Both the position numbers and the translations under genes were made by a program. This document shows, one piece after another, positions 24,428 to 33,123 of a stretch of DNA of 33,421 nt. Under the pieces are notes generated by a model that was not told the origin of the DNA, made no database searches, and saw nothing but the letters and a program-made list of their open reading frames with translations. Location of the stretch: the NCBI GenBank assembly GCA_902798105.1, contig CADBVG010000005.1, forward strand, positions 1-33,421, written 5' to 3'. The stretch comes from an uncultured Eubacteriales bacterium. GTDB taxonomy: Bacteria > Bacillota > Clostridia > Christensenellales > Aristaeellaceae. The stretch's first letter is position 1; each line of letters begins with the position of its first letter.

Positions 24428-25498
24428 ATGGCCATCAGATCATCTGACCAGATCAGCATCGTCGACCTGACGGACGGCTACTCCGTCATGCTCACCAACG
24501 ACAGCCATACCTTCCTGGGGGATACCAGCAAGGCCATTGCGGCCAGCACGCAGACGACTGTCATCGCCATGTGCGGTGCGTCGCAGGTAGCGGCGTCTGT
24601 CAACCTGGACGATGTGGTGAAGCCCACCGGCGTCAACGTCACCAAGGATACAGATGCCACCCAGCCCACCCTGACCATTGCGGTCACGACCGCCGTCACC
24701 GCAGGTGGCGTTGTTGACATTCCCATTCAACTTGACAACGGGAACATCACGATCCACAAGCTGTTCACCTTCCAGATCGCGTTCAAGGGGCAAACTGGCG
24801 CGGCAGGCAGCTCCGCGCAGTGGTATACTGGCACGAAGATCACCGGCACCAGCACCACGGCAACCATCTTCAGTGACAGCGGCATCACGGCAGCGAAAGT
24901 CGGTGATATGTACCTGAACACATCCACCCAAAACACCTACCGCTGTACCGTGGCAGGCGCGGCTGATGTGGCGAAGTGGGTGTACGTCTCCAACATCAAA
25001 GGCGCGACCGGCGGAGCAGGCTCTTCAGCACAGTGGTATACGGGCACCGGAATCACGGGCACATCTACCACAGCCACGATCTTCAGCGGTTCTGGCGTCG
25101 CCAACGCAAAGGTCGGCGACATGTACCTGAACACCAGTACCCAGAATACCTACCGCTGCACCGTCGCTGGCGCGGCTGATGTGGCGAAGTGGGTTTATGT
25201 CTCCAACATCAAGGGAGCGACCGGAGGAACGGGGCCTGCCGGGGCGGACGCCATCACGATGAGCATCACCAGCAGCAACGGCACCATCTTCAAGAACACC
25301 GGCGTCTCGACCACGCTCACGGCCCATGTGTACAAAGCGGGGGTCGAGCTCAATGCTACGCAGATCGCCGCCCTGGGCACCATCAAGTGGTATAAGGACG
25401 GCTCCTCCACGGCCATGTCCACCACCGGCCCGACGCTGAACATCACACCGACCGACGTAACGAACAAGGCTTCCTACATTGCACAGCTGGAAGGCTGA
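24428..25498 (+). CDS. Tail fibre/baseplate-associated protein with duplicated 71-residue module
   Basis: 356 residues. An N-terminal beta-rich domain (QISIVDLTDGYSVMLTNDSH) is followed by two copies of a 71-residue module (GSSAQWYTG...GDMYLNTSTQNTYRC...WVYVSNIKGATGG) joined by short collagen-like linkers (GATGGTGPAGADA). The end is an Ig-like domain (ITSSNGTIFKNTGVSTTL) like the one ending the tip protein. It is probably a tail fibre or carbohydrate-binding adaptor. AAAGGAGG lies before the ATG. Confidence 0.78.
   Translation: MAIRSSDQISIVDLTDGYSVMLTNDSHTFLGDTSKAIAASTQTTVIAMCGASQVAASVNLDDVVKPTGVNVTKDTDATQPTLTIAVTTAVTAGGVVDIPIQLDNGNITIHKLFTFQIAFKGQTGAAGSSAQWYTGTKITGTSTTATIFSDSGITAAKVGDMYLNTSTQNTYRCTVAGAADVAKWVYVSNIKGATGGAGSSAQWYTGTGITGTSTTATIFSGSGVANAKVGDMYLNTSTQNTYRCTVAGAADVAKWVYVSNIKGATGGTGPAGADAITMSITSSNGTIFKNTGVSTTLTAHVYKAGVELNATQIAALGTIKWYKDGSSTAMSTTGPTLNITPTDVTNKASYIAQLEG
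24806..25231 (+). repeat. Tandem duplication of a 213-bp (71-residue) module
   Basis: Copy 1 is 24806-25018 and copy 2 is 25019-25231. The two protein copies differ at about six positions (residues 11, 24, 27-29 and 71). The DNA differs at many more, mostly silent, positions. Confidence 0.92.
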
Positions 25499-25513
25499 TG
25501 GGAGGGATGAATC

Positions 25514-26869
25514 ATGGCGATCAAGGCATCGGCGGCGATCACACTGTCGTCCATCCGCGACTTGCAGTCCTGTACCAGGTACTATCTGCTGCAATCGTCC
25601 ACTTCCGCCAAGCCTGCCAAGCCCACGGCAAAACCACCCGGCGGGAACTGGGTGACGGCGGAGCCCAGCTATACGGCAGGCAGCACCAACAGTCTGTACT
25701 TCTGCGACCTGAATGTTTTCTCCGATGGGGACTACGCCTACAGCGATGTGTCCCTTTCTTCATCTTATGAAGCGGCGAAGGCCGCATACAACAAGGCGCA
25801 GACCGCACAGTCCACAGCGGAAGAAGCCCTGTCCAACGCGGAGTGCATCGTGGGCACCCAGACCGCTTCCACCAATGCCTGGACGGGACGCGCCTCCTTC
25901 GCCAGCCTGCAGGACGGTCAGGTCATCATGTACTGGCTGCCCTATGCGGGCACCAGCACGGCGGCGACGCTCAACCTGACATTATCCGGCGGCGGCACAA
26001 CCGGGGCAAAGGAAGTTTACATCAACGCCACCACGCGCTGCACCACCCACATTGCGGCAGGCAATATGGTACAGATGGTGTATCGTGTCGGCGTCACCAT
26101 AGGCACAGGCACTTACACCGGCTGGTGGATCAGCAGGGCGCTGAACGACAACACCTACGACCGCATCCGCTTTAACAATGCAATCAAGGCAAAGACGGCG
26201 ATTTCCGCATCCCGCCTGATTGTAGCCGACTCCGGCGGGTATTACCACCTGGGGGCTGGCATGGGCTTCCATGTGGACAAGCCCATCCTGTGGGCAGGCT
26301 CCGCGATCTCGGCGGCGGCCACGGGCACCAACAACTTCTTGAGCTTTCCCAGCTGCACACTGCGCAACAATGCGGGCAGCAGCTGGACGGCGACACAGTA
26401 CGCCACGTTGTACCTGGCGGGCACACTGGCAGGAAACGTGTTCACGGTCGCCAGTGAGAACTGGCTGACGACGGCCCCGGCGATCGAGAGCCTGACGTAC
26501 ATCTCCCTGGGCTACATGTACTCCACCTATCAGATGTACTTCTACCCAGAGCATCCCATGTACCGGCTGGTCAACGGCGTCCTGACCGCCATCAGCCAGA
26601 TTGCCTATGAGGCTCAGGTTGCTGCGGATAGCGCCCAGGCGACAGCGGAGGCGGTTCAGACTGACTTCAAACGTGTTGTGCGCATCGATGATGACGGCCT
26701 TCACGTTGGCGACAACCTGTCCAACGGCGAAGTGCTGATCGACAGCGAATCGGTCAACGTGGTACTCGGTGGTAAGAAGTACTCGAAGTTCGCGGGCAGT
26801 TATGTCCAGTTTGGCAACTACCAGCTTCGTCGTTCCTCTGACGGTGGGCTGGTATTCAAACTTGCGTAG
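25514..26869 (+). CDS. Tail fibre-like structural protein
   Basis: 451 residues. Helical stretch SYEAAKAAYNKAQTAQSTAE, then a beta-rich body (GQVIMYWLPYAGTSTAATLN, GFHVDKPILWAGSAI) and a C-terminal segment VVRIDDDGLHVGDNLSNGEV common at the ends of siphophage tip fibres. GGAGGG precedes the ATG at 25514. It is probably a receptor-contact or shaft protein. No enzymatic motif is seen. Confidence 0.72.
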   Translation: MAIKASAAITLSSIRDLQSCTRYYLLQSSTSAKPAKPTAKPPGGNWVTAEPSYTAGSTNSLYFCDLNVFSDGDYAYSDVSLSSSYEAAKAAYNKAQTAQSTAEEALSNAECIVGTQTASTNAWTGRASFASLQDGQVIMYWLPYAGTSTAATLNLTLSGGGTTGAKEVYINATTRCTTHIAAGNMVQMVYRVGVTIGTGTYTGWWISRALNDNTYDRIRFNNAIKAKTAISASRLIVADSGGYYHLGAGMGFHVDKPILWAGSAISAAATGTNNFLSFPSCTLRNNAGSSWTATQYATLYLAGTLAGNVFTVASENWLTTAPAIESLTYISLGYMYSTYQMYFYPEHPMYRLVNGVLTAISQIAYEAQVAADSAQATAEAVQTDFKRVVRIDDDGLHVGDNLSNGEVLIDSESVNVVLGGKKYSKFAGSYVQFGNYQLRRSSDGGLVFKLA

Positions 26870-26880
26870 GAGGTTTAATT

Positions 26881-28173
26881 ATGGCATTACCAACTTTTGA
26901 TGAAGGGTTCTTTCAGGTTACCGCGTTGTCCTTTTCACCTTCCGTTGTGGCAGTCGGCGAAACTGCGACCATGTCGATCACGATCAAGAACGTGTCAGGT
27001 AAGAGCATCACCAAGAGTTATGTGTATCAGGATGGCAGGTATCCCTCGACGAACTATCAGTACGGAGGAGCTTTCCCGACACAGTTCCTGTACGGCGGCG
27101 GAGGCAGCTCCGGCTGGGATATGAAAACCATTTCCTGGGCAAACAATGCCTCCCATACGTTTACAGCAACGGTCTCATTCAAGGAAGGCTACTATCAACT
27201 GGATACATCGAATTACGTGCTCGATCCCACCAAGACCTACATTGCGATCAGTGTTGTAACGAATGCTACCTTCTCGAGTGGCGGGAACTATGACAACCTC
27301 TACATCAGGGCGGATGGCTCCTACCTGCGTATCCTGTCCGCTCGCGACAATCCCAAGCTGACGCTGGAAATCGAGCGCACCCCGAACGATGAGGCGATTG
27401 CTGTCAAGACCACCGCAAAGCTGACAGCAGATGTCGCCTCTTCTGTACTGACGGCCCATGGGTACTCCATTAAACTCACCGCAACGAATGCCCACAACCC
27501 GGCGCTGCCCACAGACACGGCGGTGACCTTCAATGCGACGCTTTCCCAGCTAATCACCGGTATAACCAACAGCACCAGCGCGGTTACCGCGACATTTTCT
27601 GCTGCGACGGACTGGTATTTCCTGTTGACGGTTTCCAACGGATATGAAACGACCAACGCCTATGGCAGTATCCCCCGGGCATTTGCGAACATTCATCTCG
27701 CCGGTCTGTCGACAGGAGGTGTGGCTTTCGGAAAATTCAGCGGTTCAACCCAGGGGAAACCGTTATTCGAGTGTGAATTCCCCGCATACTTCAACGCGGG
27801 AATCGCCAGCCACGAGTACCATAACGGAGATGTCGTGACGATCAACGGCGGCACGTTCATGGGATATGTCACAGGCAGCACGAAAGCGATCCATTTTGTG
27901 ATTCCGCTGCGCAAAAGTCTCGAGCGAATCAATTCTGCGACGCTTACACAGCTCAAGGCAAACATCTCCAATAACGGTGGATATGCGATCACTTCCAGCA
28001 ATGTTTCTGGCGGCAGCAACTATATCGTTTCCAGTGTAACACGTTCTGTCTCGGTTGACAAGGTGAGGAACGTCCTGGAAGTGTATCTGTATCGCTCCAC
28101 CGCCTGGGATCTGACGAACAACGACGCCCTGAGTGTCCGCAATGATACCATTTCGATCACGCTGTATGAATAG
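26881..28173 (+). CDS. Tail fibre/receptor-binding-type structural protein
   Basis: 430 residues. Beta-sandwich start (SFSPSVVAVGETATMSITIK) like Ig/CARDB domains, and a conserved fibre motif late in the chain: IHLAGLSTGGVAFGKFSG, then KPLFECEFPAYFNAGI. Many phages carry this motif just before the receptor-binding end. The last gene before the lysis cassette is the usual place for the most variable host-recognition protein. AGGAGG site present. Confidence 0.72.
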   Translation: MALPTFDEGFFQVTALSFSPSVVAVGETATMSITIKNVSGKSITKSYVYQDGRYPSTNYQYGGAFPTQFLYGGGGSSGWDMKTISWANNASHTFTATVSFKEGYYQLDTSNYVLDPTKTYIAISVVTNATFSSGGNYDNLYIRADGSYLRILSARDNPKLTLEIERTPNDEAIAVKTTAKLTADVASSVLTAHGYSIKLTATNAHNPALPTDTAVTFNATLSQLITGITNSTSAVTATFSAATDWYFLLTVSNGYETTNAYGSIPRAFANIHLAGLSTGGVAFGKFSGSTQGKPLFECEFPAYFNAGIASHEYHNGDVVTINGGTFMGYVTGSTKAIHFVIPLRKSLERINSATLTQLKANISNNGGYAITSSNVSGGSNYIVSSVTRSVSVDKVRNVLEVYLYRSTAWDLTNNDALSVRNDTISITLYE

Positions 28174-28220
28174 CCTCAGTTGATCGGGATATAGAACAAT
28201 GGTAAGAAGGAGGGCTTTGT

Positions 28221-28685
28221 ATGAGGAATTTTCACATCGACCTGGTCTGGACGAAGGTTCAGATCGCCATCATCGCCATCGGTGGATGGATCGGCTACTT
28301 TGTGGGAGGGATGGACGGCATGTTGATCGCACTTATCGTGCTGATGAGCCTGGATTACATCAGTGGCATCATGTGTGCGGTGATCGACAAGAAGCTGTCC
28401 AGCGCCATCGGCTTCAGGGGCATCTGCAAGAAGGTGCTCATCCTGATGCTGGTGGGTGTGGCGAACATCGTCGACATCCATGTGGTGGGCACCGGCAGCG
28501 CGCTCAGGGGCGCGGTAATCTGCTTCTACCTGAGCAATGAGGCGCTGTCCCTGTTCGAGAACGCCGCCCACATCGGGCTTCCCATCCCGGACAAGCTCCG
28601 GGAGGCACTGGCGCAGCTGCACGGTAGGGACGGCAAGGACAAGGACGACACGACCGATCAGAGGGATAAGGGCGACGGAGAATAA
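28221..28685 (+). CDS. Phage holin
   Basis: 154 residues of the toxin-secretion/phage-lysis holin family. Helices WTKVQIAIIAIGGWIGYFVG and MLIALIVLMSLDYISGIMCA, the conserved IGFRGICKKVLILMLV, the helix AVICFYLSNEALSLFENAAH and a charged C-terminus. It makes the membrane lesion that releases the lysin. AAGGAGGG precedes the ATG. Confidence 0.93.
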   Translation: MRNFHIDLVWTKVQIAIIAIGGWIGYFVGGMDGMLIALIVLMSLDYISGIMCAVIDKKLSSAIGFRGICKKVLILMLVGVANIVDIHVVGTGSALRGAVICFYLSNEALSLFENAAHIGLPIPDKLREALAQLHGRDGKDKDDTTDQRDKGDGE

Positions 28686-28700
28686 CCGTCGTCTTTATTT
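28672..28700 (+). terminator. Hairpin overlapping the holin stop codon
   Basis: GCGACGG and CCGTCGT (loop AGAATAA) followed by CTTTATTT. The loop contains the holin stop codon. Possible weak terminator or separation of holin and lysin expression. Confidence 0.55.
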
Positions 28701-28711
28701 ATACCACACCG

Positions 28712-28743
28712 GGCGACGGGAATCAACCGCCGTCCCATTTTTA
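28712..28743 (+). terminator. Second hairpin between holin and lysin
   Basis: A 7-bp stem with one bulge built on GACGG/CCGTC, followed by ATTTTTA. It repeats the core of the previous hairpin and ends next to the lysin ribosome site. Confidence 0.55.
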
Positions 28744-28760
28744 TGAAGGAGGATTTGATT

Positions 28761-29765
28761 ATGGCAGTCAAGGTAGGAAGCGCGAGAATCGACGAGAACG
28801 GCAAGGCCCATGGCGGTCAGGCAGGCGACCAGACCGGCAAGGAGGTTTCCACCCAGAACTGGTATCTGCATTCCAAGGGCTGGCGCGTATTCAGGGCGAA
28901 GAATCCGTCTGTGGCGGAGAGGATTGCCCAGTGCATGGAACGCGCCTGCAAGAACTGTAAAATCGGGTATGATCAGTATCAGAGGAACACACTCTACAAG
29001 GCGGCGGAGAAAGTTGGCTTCGACGTTTCGAAGGTAACCACTGCCTGCGAGACGGACTGCTCCGCGCTGGTGCGCGTGTGCATCGCTTATGCAGGCATCA
29101 CCGGCCTTCCCGAGGGATTCCGCACGGGCAACATGCCCGGCAACCTGAACAAGACCGGCGCGTTCATCGAGCTTACCGGCAGCAAGTACCAGAGCCAGTC
29201 CACTTATCTGGGCCGGGGTGACATCCTGGTCACCAAGACGAATGGGCACACTGTCGTCGTGCTCACGAACGGCAGCAAGTATGAGGGTACCGTCCGTCCT
29301 GTGGAGTATGCCCTCGGCGACCGCACGATCAAGTATGGCTGCGAGGGTCAGGACGTGAAGCTGATGCAGGAGATGCTGCTGAAGCTGGGCTACGACCTGG
29401 GCTCCTGGGGCTGCGACGGCGACTTCGGCGACTGTACCGATCTGGCACTCCGGGCCTTCCAGAAGGATGTGAAGCTGGACGTGGATGGCGAGTGTGGCCC
29501 GGCTACGCTCGTGGCGCTGGAGAAGGCTGTGGAAGCCCTGGATGACGGTGGCTGCAACGGCGACAGCTGCCCGATCAACGTCACCATCGTCGGCGGCAAC
29601 TGCTATATCCGCACCGCGCCGAACACCGACGGCAAGATTCTGGGTGTAGCCCACAGAGGAGACACGCTGCCTTACGGTGGTCAGGTCTCTGAGGGGGGCT
29701 GGCTGCTGGTGCAGCACAAGAACCAGAATGCCTGGGTATCCGGGAAGTACGGAAAACTCGATTAG
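28761..29765 (+). CDS. Three-domain endolysin
   Basis: 334 residues. N-terminal cysteine peptidase/amidase (CHAP or NlpC-like) with C100 in ETDCSALVRVC and H163 in NGHTVVV. A peptidoglycan-binding domain occupies about 187-255 (GQDVKLMQEMLLKLGYDLGS, GECGPATLVALEKA). A C-terminal SH3 domain begins CYIRTAPNTDGKILG and ends AWVSGKYGKL. It cuts the host wall at lysis. GAAGGAGG fixes the ATG at 28761 rather than the ATG at 28743. Confidence 0.93.
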   Translation: MAVKVGSARIDENGKAHGGQAGDQTGKEVSTQNWYLHSKGWRVFRAKNPSVAERIAQCMERACKNCKIGYDQYQRNTLYKAAEKVGFDVSKVTTACETDCSALVRVCIAYAGITGLPEGFRTGNMPGNLNKTGAFIELTGSKYQSQSTYLGRGDILVTKTNGHTVVVLTNGSKYEGTVRPVEYALGDRTIKYGCEGQDVKLMQEMLLKLGYDLGSWGCDGDFGDCTDLALRAFQKDVKLDVDGECGPATLVALEKAVEALDDGGCNGDSCPINVTIVGGNCYIRTAPNTDGKILGVAHRGDTLPYGGQVSEGGWLLVQHKNQNAWVSGKYGKLD

Positions 29766-29773
29766 ATTCTTTG

Positions 29774-29807
29774 GGGAACTCCGCTTATTTGCGGGGTTCC
29801 CATTTTT
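29774..29807 (+). terminator. Terminator of the late operon
   Basis: GGGAACTCCGC, loop TTATTT, GCGGGGTTCCC (11 bp with one G-U), then ATTTTTC. Strong terminator directly after the endolysin. Confidence 0.9.
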
Positions 29808-29866
29808 CTTTTTGGATAACGTCCTTTTTGTGCATCTCCCGAGGCTACAGAACGGAGGTGTATAGA

Positions 29867-30049
29867 ATGGACAACAATATCATCTACTACGTTACGGCGA
29901 TGACCATGGCAGGCAGCATGCTCGACAGCGGTATGATCACTCGAAAGGAATTCCTTGTTTTTGAGGAGAAAATGCGCCTGAATTATGAGATTCCGAAGTG
30001 TAGCCTTTATCGTGATTTTCACTTGCTTTACCCGCTGGATAAGAGGTAA
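29867..30049 (+). CDS. Short SHOCT-like protein upstream of the recombinases
   Basis: 60 residues: MDNNIIYYVTAMTMAGSMLD, then GMITRKEFLVFEEKM. The pattern 'short helix, then (G)xIT(R/K)xE(F/Y)' is that of the small SHOCT-like proteins often found just before large serine recombinases in Firmicutes. A role as recombination directionality factor is conceivable but not shown. GGAGGTG precedes the ATG, and it ends 28 bases before the first recombinase. Confidence 0.65.
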   Translation: MDNNIIYYVTAMTMAGSMLDSGMITRKEFLVFEEKMRLNYEIPKCSLYRDFHLLYPLDKR

Positions 30050-30077
30050 TATGCCAGCTACCAAAGGAGGTGGAATC

Positions 30078-31388
30078 GTGGAAAAGCAGGTTATGAAGCT
30101 GCCTGTCAAGCCCACGCTGCAGCGGCTGACCAACGTCGCCGCCTATGCGCGAGTTTCATCCGGGAAGGACGCCATGCTGCACTCACTGGCAGCACAGGTA
30201 AGCTACTACAGCGACCTCATCCAGAAGCACCCCGGTTGGCGTTATGCTGGCGTATATGCCGACGAGGCCATGACGGGCACCAAGGATAACCGAGAGGAAT
30301 TTCAACGGCTTCTGGCTGACAGTCGAGCCGGAAAGATCGACATGATCATCACCAAGTCGGTGTCCCGCTTCGCCAGGAACACCGTCACGTCGCTGGAGAC
30401 CGTGCGCGAACTGAAGGCCATCGGGGTGGACATCTACTTCGAGGAGCAGAAGATTCACAGCATGAGCGGCGACGGGGAGTTGATGCTGACGATCCTGTCA
30501 GCCTTTGCCCAGGAGGAGAGCCGGTCGGCCAGTGAAAACCAGAAATGGCGCATCCGCAAGGCCTTTGAGAACGGCGAACTGATGAACATGCGGACGATGT
30601 TCGGCTATCTCATCACAAAAAAGAATGGCATTGAACTCGACCCGGAGCAGGCTGAGGTGGTCAGGGAGATGTTCACCCGCATTATTCGTGGCGACAGTCT
30701 GATGTCCATCGTCCGGTGGCTGAACCGAAATGGGCACCTTGGGGCCTTTGGAGGGAAATGGACAGCGGGAAGACTGCGCGAAGCCCTGTCCAACGAGAAG
30801 TACATGGGGCATTCGCTGTTGCAAAAACAATTCAGGAATAATCACATCGAGAAAAAGCTGCTGCCCAACCAGGGTGAGCTTCCGCAGTATTATGCGACAG
30901 AGACCCATCCGGCGATCATCGATGAAGCGACCTTCGAGGCAGCGCAACAGGCGCTTGAGCGCATCGCCGCGCAGAAGCCTACTTCGAAGCCCAGGGAGCA
31001 TCACATTTTCACCGGCATGATCATCTGCTCAGCGTGCGGAAAGCCCTACCGCCATGTGAAGAACCACGGTAAGTCCCGCTGGGCCTGCCCGACCTACATC
31101 ATGGAGGGAAAGGCGTTCTGCGAGAGCAAGCAGATTCCGGAAGAGATCATCATGCGCATGGCCTGTGACCTGCTGGGGTGGAACAGTTTTGATGAGGAAG
31201 CCTTCAAGCAGACGGTGGATCATGTGACGGCAGTCTATCCGTACACCCTGATCTTCCACCTTCGCGATGGCCAGGATGAGAAGCTGGAATGGCAGAACCG
31301 TTCACGGGCAGAGAGCTGGACGCCGGAGATGAAGGAAAAGGCGAGAGAAAAGGCGAGGAGGAAAAACGATGGCAAAAACAGTGACTAA
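30078..31388 (+). CDS. Large serine recombinase 1 (integrase)
   Basis: 436 residues. Catalytic domain: AAYARVSSGKD (S27, activated by nearby arginines) and VSRFARNTVTSLETV. The recombinase domain follows (MFGYLITKKNGIELDPEQAE), then a zinc ribbon (CSACGKPYRHV...WACP). AAAGGAGG spaced eight bases supports the GTG at 30078; an ATG at 30051 would add MPATKGGGI. It cuts and rejoins attachment sites without high-energy cofactors. It lacks the long coiled coil seen in the second recombinase. The gene overlaps that one by 20 bases. Confidence 0.93.
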   Translation: MEKQVMKLPVKPTLQRLTNVAAYARVSSGKDAMLHSLAAQVSYYSDLIQKHPGWRYAGVYADEAMTGTKDNREEFQRLLADSRAGKIDMIITKSVSRFARNTVTSLETVRELKAIGVDIYFEEQKIHSMSGDGELMLTILSAFAQEESRSASENQKWRIRKAFENGELMNMRTMFGYLITKKNGIELDPEQAEVVREMFTRIIRGDSLMSIVRWLNRNGHLGAFGGKWTAGRLREALSNEKYMGHSLLQKQFRNNHIEKKLLPNQGELPQYYATETHPAIIDEATFEAAQQALERIAAQKPTSKPREHHIFTGMIICSACGKPYRHVKNHGKSRWACPTYIMEGKAFCESKQIPEEIIMRMACDLLGWNSFDEEAFKQTVDHVTAVYPYTLIFHLRDGQDEKLEWQNRSRAESWTPEMKEKAREKARRKNDGKNSD

Positions 31389-32949
31389 AATCCCGCAGAC
31401 CCGGAACCTGTTCACCACAGCGCCGATTGCGACGACGGCGCGGCGTAAGGTGGCCGGTTATGCCCGCGTCTCCACAGACAGCGACGAGCAGTTCACCAGC
31501 TACGAGGCCCAGGTGGATTACTACACACGGTTCATCCACTCACATGCCGATTGGGACTTCGTAAAGGTCTACACCGATGAGGGCATCAGCGCCGTGACGA
31601 CCAAGCATAGGGACGGCTTCAATGAGATGATCGCGGATGCGCTGGCCGGGAAGATCGATCTGATCGTGACCAAGAGCGTGAGCCGCTTTGCCCGCAACAC
31701 CGTGGACAGCCTGACGACCATCCGGAAGTTGAAGGAGCATGGCTGCGAGTGCTTCTTTGAAAAAGAGAACATCTACACCTTCGATGGCAAGGGCGAGCTG
31801 CTGATCACCATCATGAGCAGCCTGGCCCAGGAGGAATCACGCTCTATTTCTGAAAACGTCACCTGGGGCCACAGAAAGCGCATGGCGGACGGGAAGGTCA
31901 CGCTGGCCTACAGCACCTTCCTGGGCTACGACAAGGGAGAGGATGGGAACCTGGTGGTTAACGAGAAGGAAGCCCGAATCGTGCGGCTCATCTACCGGAA
32001 GTTCATGGAGGGCATGGCCCCCATCGGCATCTGCCGCATGTTGGATGAGATGGGCATCCTGACGCCCGGCGGGAAGACGCACTGGCGAGAGAGCACGATC
32101 CTGAGCATCCTGTCGAACGAGAAGTACAAAGGAGATGCGCTGCTCCAGAAGACATTCACTGTGGACTTCTTGACGAAGAAGCATAAGCAGAACGAGGGCG
32201 AGGTGCCCCAGTATTATGTGAGGGGCAACCACGAAGCCATCATCGCGCCGGATGAGTTCGAGCAGGTTCAGGCGGAGCTGGCCCGGCGGAAGCGTGCCAG
32301 TCGAGCCTTCAGTGGGAACAGCGTGTTCGCGTCCCGTCTCATCTGCGGGGACTGCGGTGGGTATTACGGCCAGAAGGTCTGGCACTCCAACGACCCGTAC
32401 CGGAAGGTCATCTGGCGGTGCAACCGAAAATATGGGAAGGGCCAGCGCTGCTCGACACCCACCCTGTCCGAGGATGCGATCAAGGCATTGTTCGTCAAAG
32501 CCTACAACCTGCTCCTGGGGAACAGGGAGACGATCATTGAGGACGCCGAAACGCTTGCAGCAATGCTGGAGGACACGGCGGCGTTGGACACGAAAATCGC
32601 GGCTGCCCAGGAGGAGATTGACACGGTGGTGGAGCTGAACAAAGCCCTCATCCGGGAGCATGCCGTCACCGGCGTCCCACAAGAGGAATTCGACCAGAAG
32701 GCTGCGGCCTACGACGAGCGGTTCCGGAAGGCCGACGCGAAGCTGAACCGCCTGAAAGCCGAGAAGCAGGACAGGCTGATGCGGGTATGCAGCGTGAAAA
32801 AATATGTGGAGAACCTGCGTGGCCAAGCTGGACCCATTGACGTTTGGAATGAACAGGCATGGTGCCTGCTGGTCACGCAGGTGACGGTTCATGCCGACGG
32901 CAGCGCCGAGTTCCTTTTCAGGGGAGAAAACAGAATCATGGTCAAATAA
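31369..32949 (+). CDS. Large serine recombinase 2 (integrase)
   Basis: 526 residues. Catalytic GYARVSTDSDEQ (S35), VSRFARNTVDSL and LAQEESRSISENV. A recombinase domain with LSNEKYKGDALLQKTFTVDF and a zinc ribbon CGDCGGYY...WRCNRKY...CSTP follow. A coiled coil (DTKIAAAQEEIDTVVELNKA) and a C-terminal domain complete it, the full large-serine-integrase layout. Two such enzymes in one overlapping operon, related but not recent copies, suggest a paired or heteromeric integration system. AGGAGG precedes the ATG. Confidence 0.94.
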   Translation: MAKTVTKIPQTRNLFTTAPIATTARRKVAGYARVSTDSDEQFTSYEAQVDYYTRFIHSHADWDFVKVYTDEGISAVTTKHRDGFNEMIADALAGKIDLIVTKSVSRFARNTVDSLTTIRKLKEHGCECFFEKENIYTFDGKGELLITIMSSLAQEESRSISENVTWGHRKRMADGKVTLAYSTFLGYDKGEDGNLVVNEKEARIVRLIYRKFMEGMAPIGICRMLDEMGILTPGGKTHWRESTILSILSNEKYKGDALLQKTFTVDFLTKKHKQNEGEVPQYYVRGNHEAIIAPDEFEQVQAELARRKRASRAFSGNSVFASRLICGDCGGYYGQKVWHSNDPYRKVIWRCNRKYGKGQRCSTPTLSEDAIKALFVKAYNLLLGNRETIIEDAETLAAMLEDTAALDTKIAAAQEEIDTVVELNKALIREHAVTGVPQEEFDQKAAAYDERFRKADAKLNRLKAEKQDRLMRVCSVKKYVENLRGQAGPIDVWNEQAWCLLVTQVTVHADGSAEFLFRGENRIMVK

Positions 32950-32965
32950 GCGAAAACGGCCCTTT

Positions 32966-33004
32966 GCCTCCTCTCGCGGCTATCAGGCGAGAGGAGGCTT
33001 TTTG
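32966..33004 (+). terminator. Terminator at the prophage right end
   Basis: GCCTCCTCTCGC and GCGAGAGGAGGC form a perfect 12-bp stem with a 9-base loop, followed by a T-rich tract. It ends the recombinase operon and separates the prophage from the host promoter. Confidence 0.93.
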
Positions 33005-33075
33005 TTTCGATGAACAGTTTTATGCTGGATTGAATAATTCTCTGCGGAAACGTTCATGAATTGTTCATCGGCAAA

Positions 33076-33102
33076 TTAGCACTCGTCTCTTGACAGTGCT
33101 AA
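33076..33102 (+). promoter_or_regulatory. CIRCE operator (HrcA site)
   Basis: TTAGCACTC, nine bases, CAGTGCTAA. Consensus is TTAGCACTC-N9-GAGTGCTAA, so one base differs. HrcA binds this site and represses heat-shock genes. It overlaps the -35 hexamer of the promoter, the expected arrangement for repression. Confidence 0.93.
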
Positions 33103-33117
33103 TAAAATGAGTATAAT
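33090..33117 (+). promoter_or_regulatory. Sigma-A promoter of hsp20
   Basis: TTGACA at 33090-33095 and TATAAT at 33112-33117, 16 bases apart; both hexamers match consensus. Together with CIRCE this gives a strong, heat-inducible unit. Confidence 0.92.
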
Positions 33118-33123
33118 ATAATA

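Larger units (their letters stand above)
1..33004. mobile_element. Right-hand (late) portion of an integrated HK97-type siphoviral prophage
   Basis: The order terminase small, terminase large, portal, Clp protease, capsid, connectors, major tail protein, chaperones with frameshift, tape measure, distal tail, tip, fibres, holin, lysin, integrases is that of a tailed phage with a long non-contractile tail. No contractile sheath or baseplate genes are seen. The left end, with repressor and replication genes, is outside the window. The right limit is set at the terminator behind the second recombinase, because the next element is a normal host heat-shock promoter. The exact attachment core cannot be read: large serine recombinases use very short cores and the left junction is not present. 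Confidence 0.9.

Noticed and set aside
24829..24837. TGGTATACT as a promoter inside the fibre gene
   Set aside because: It simply encodes the conserved QWYTG of the duplicated module, and there is no gene start downstream.
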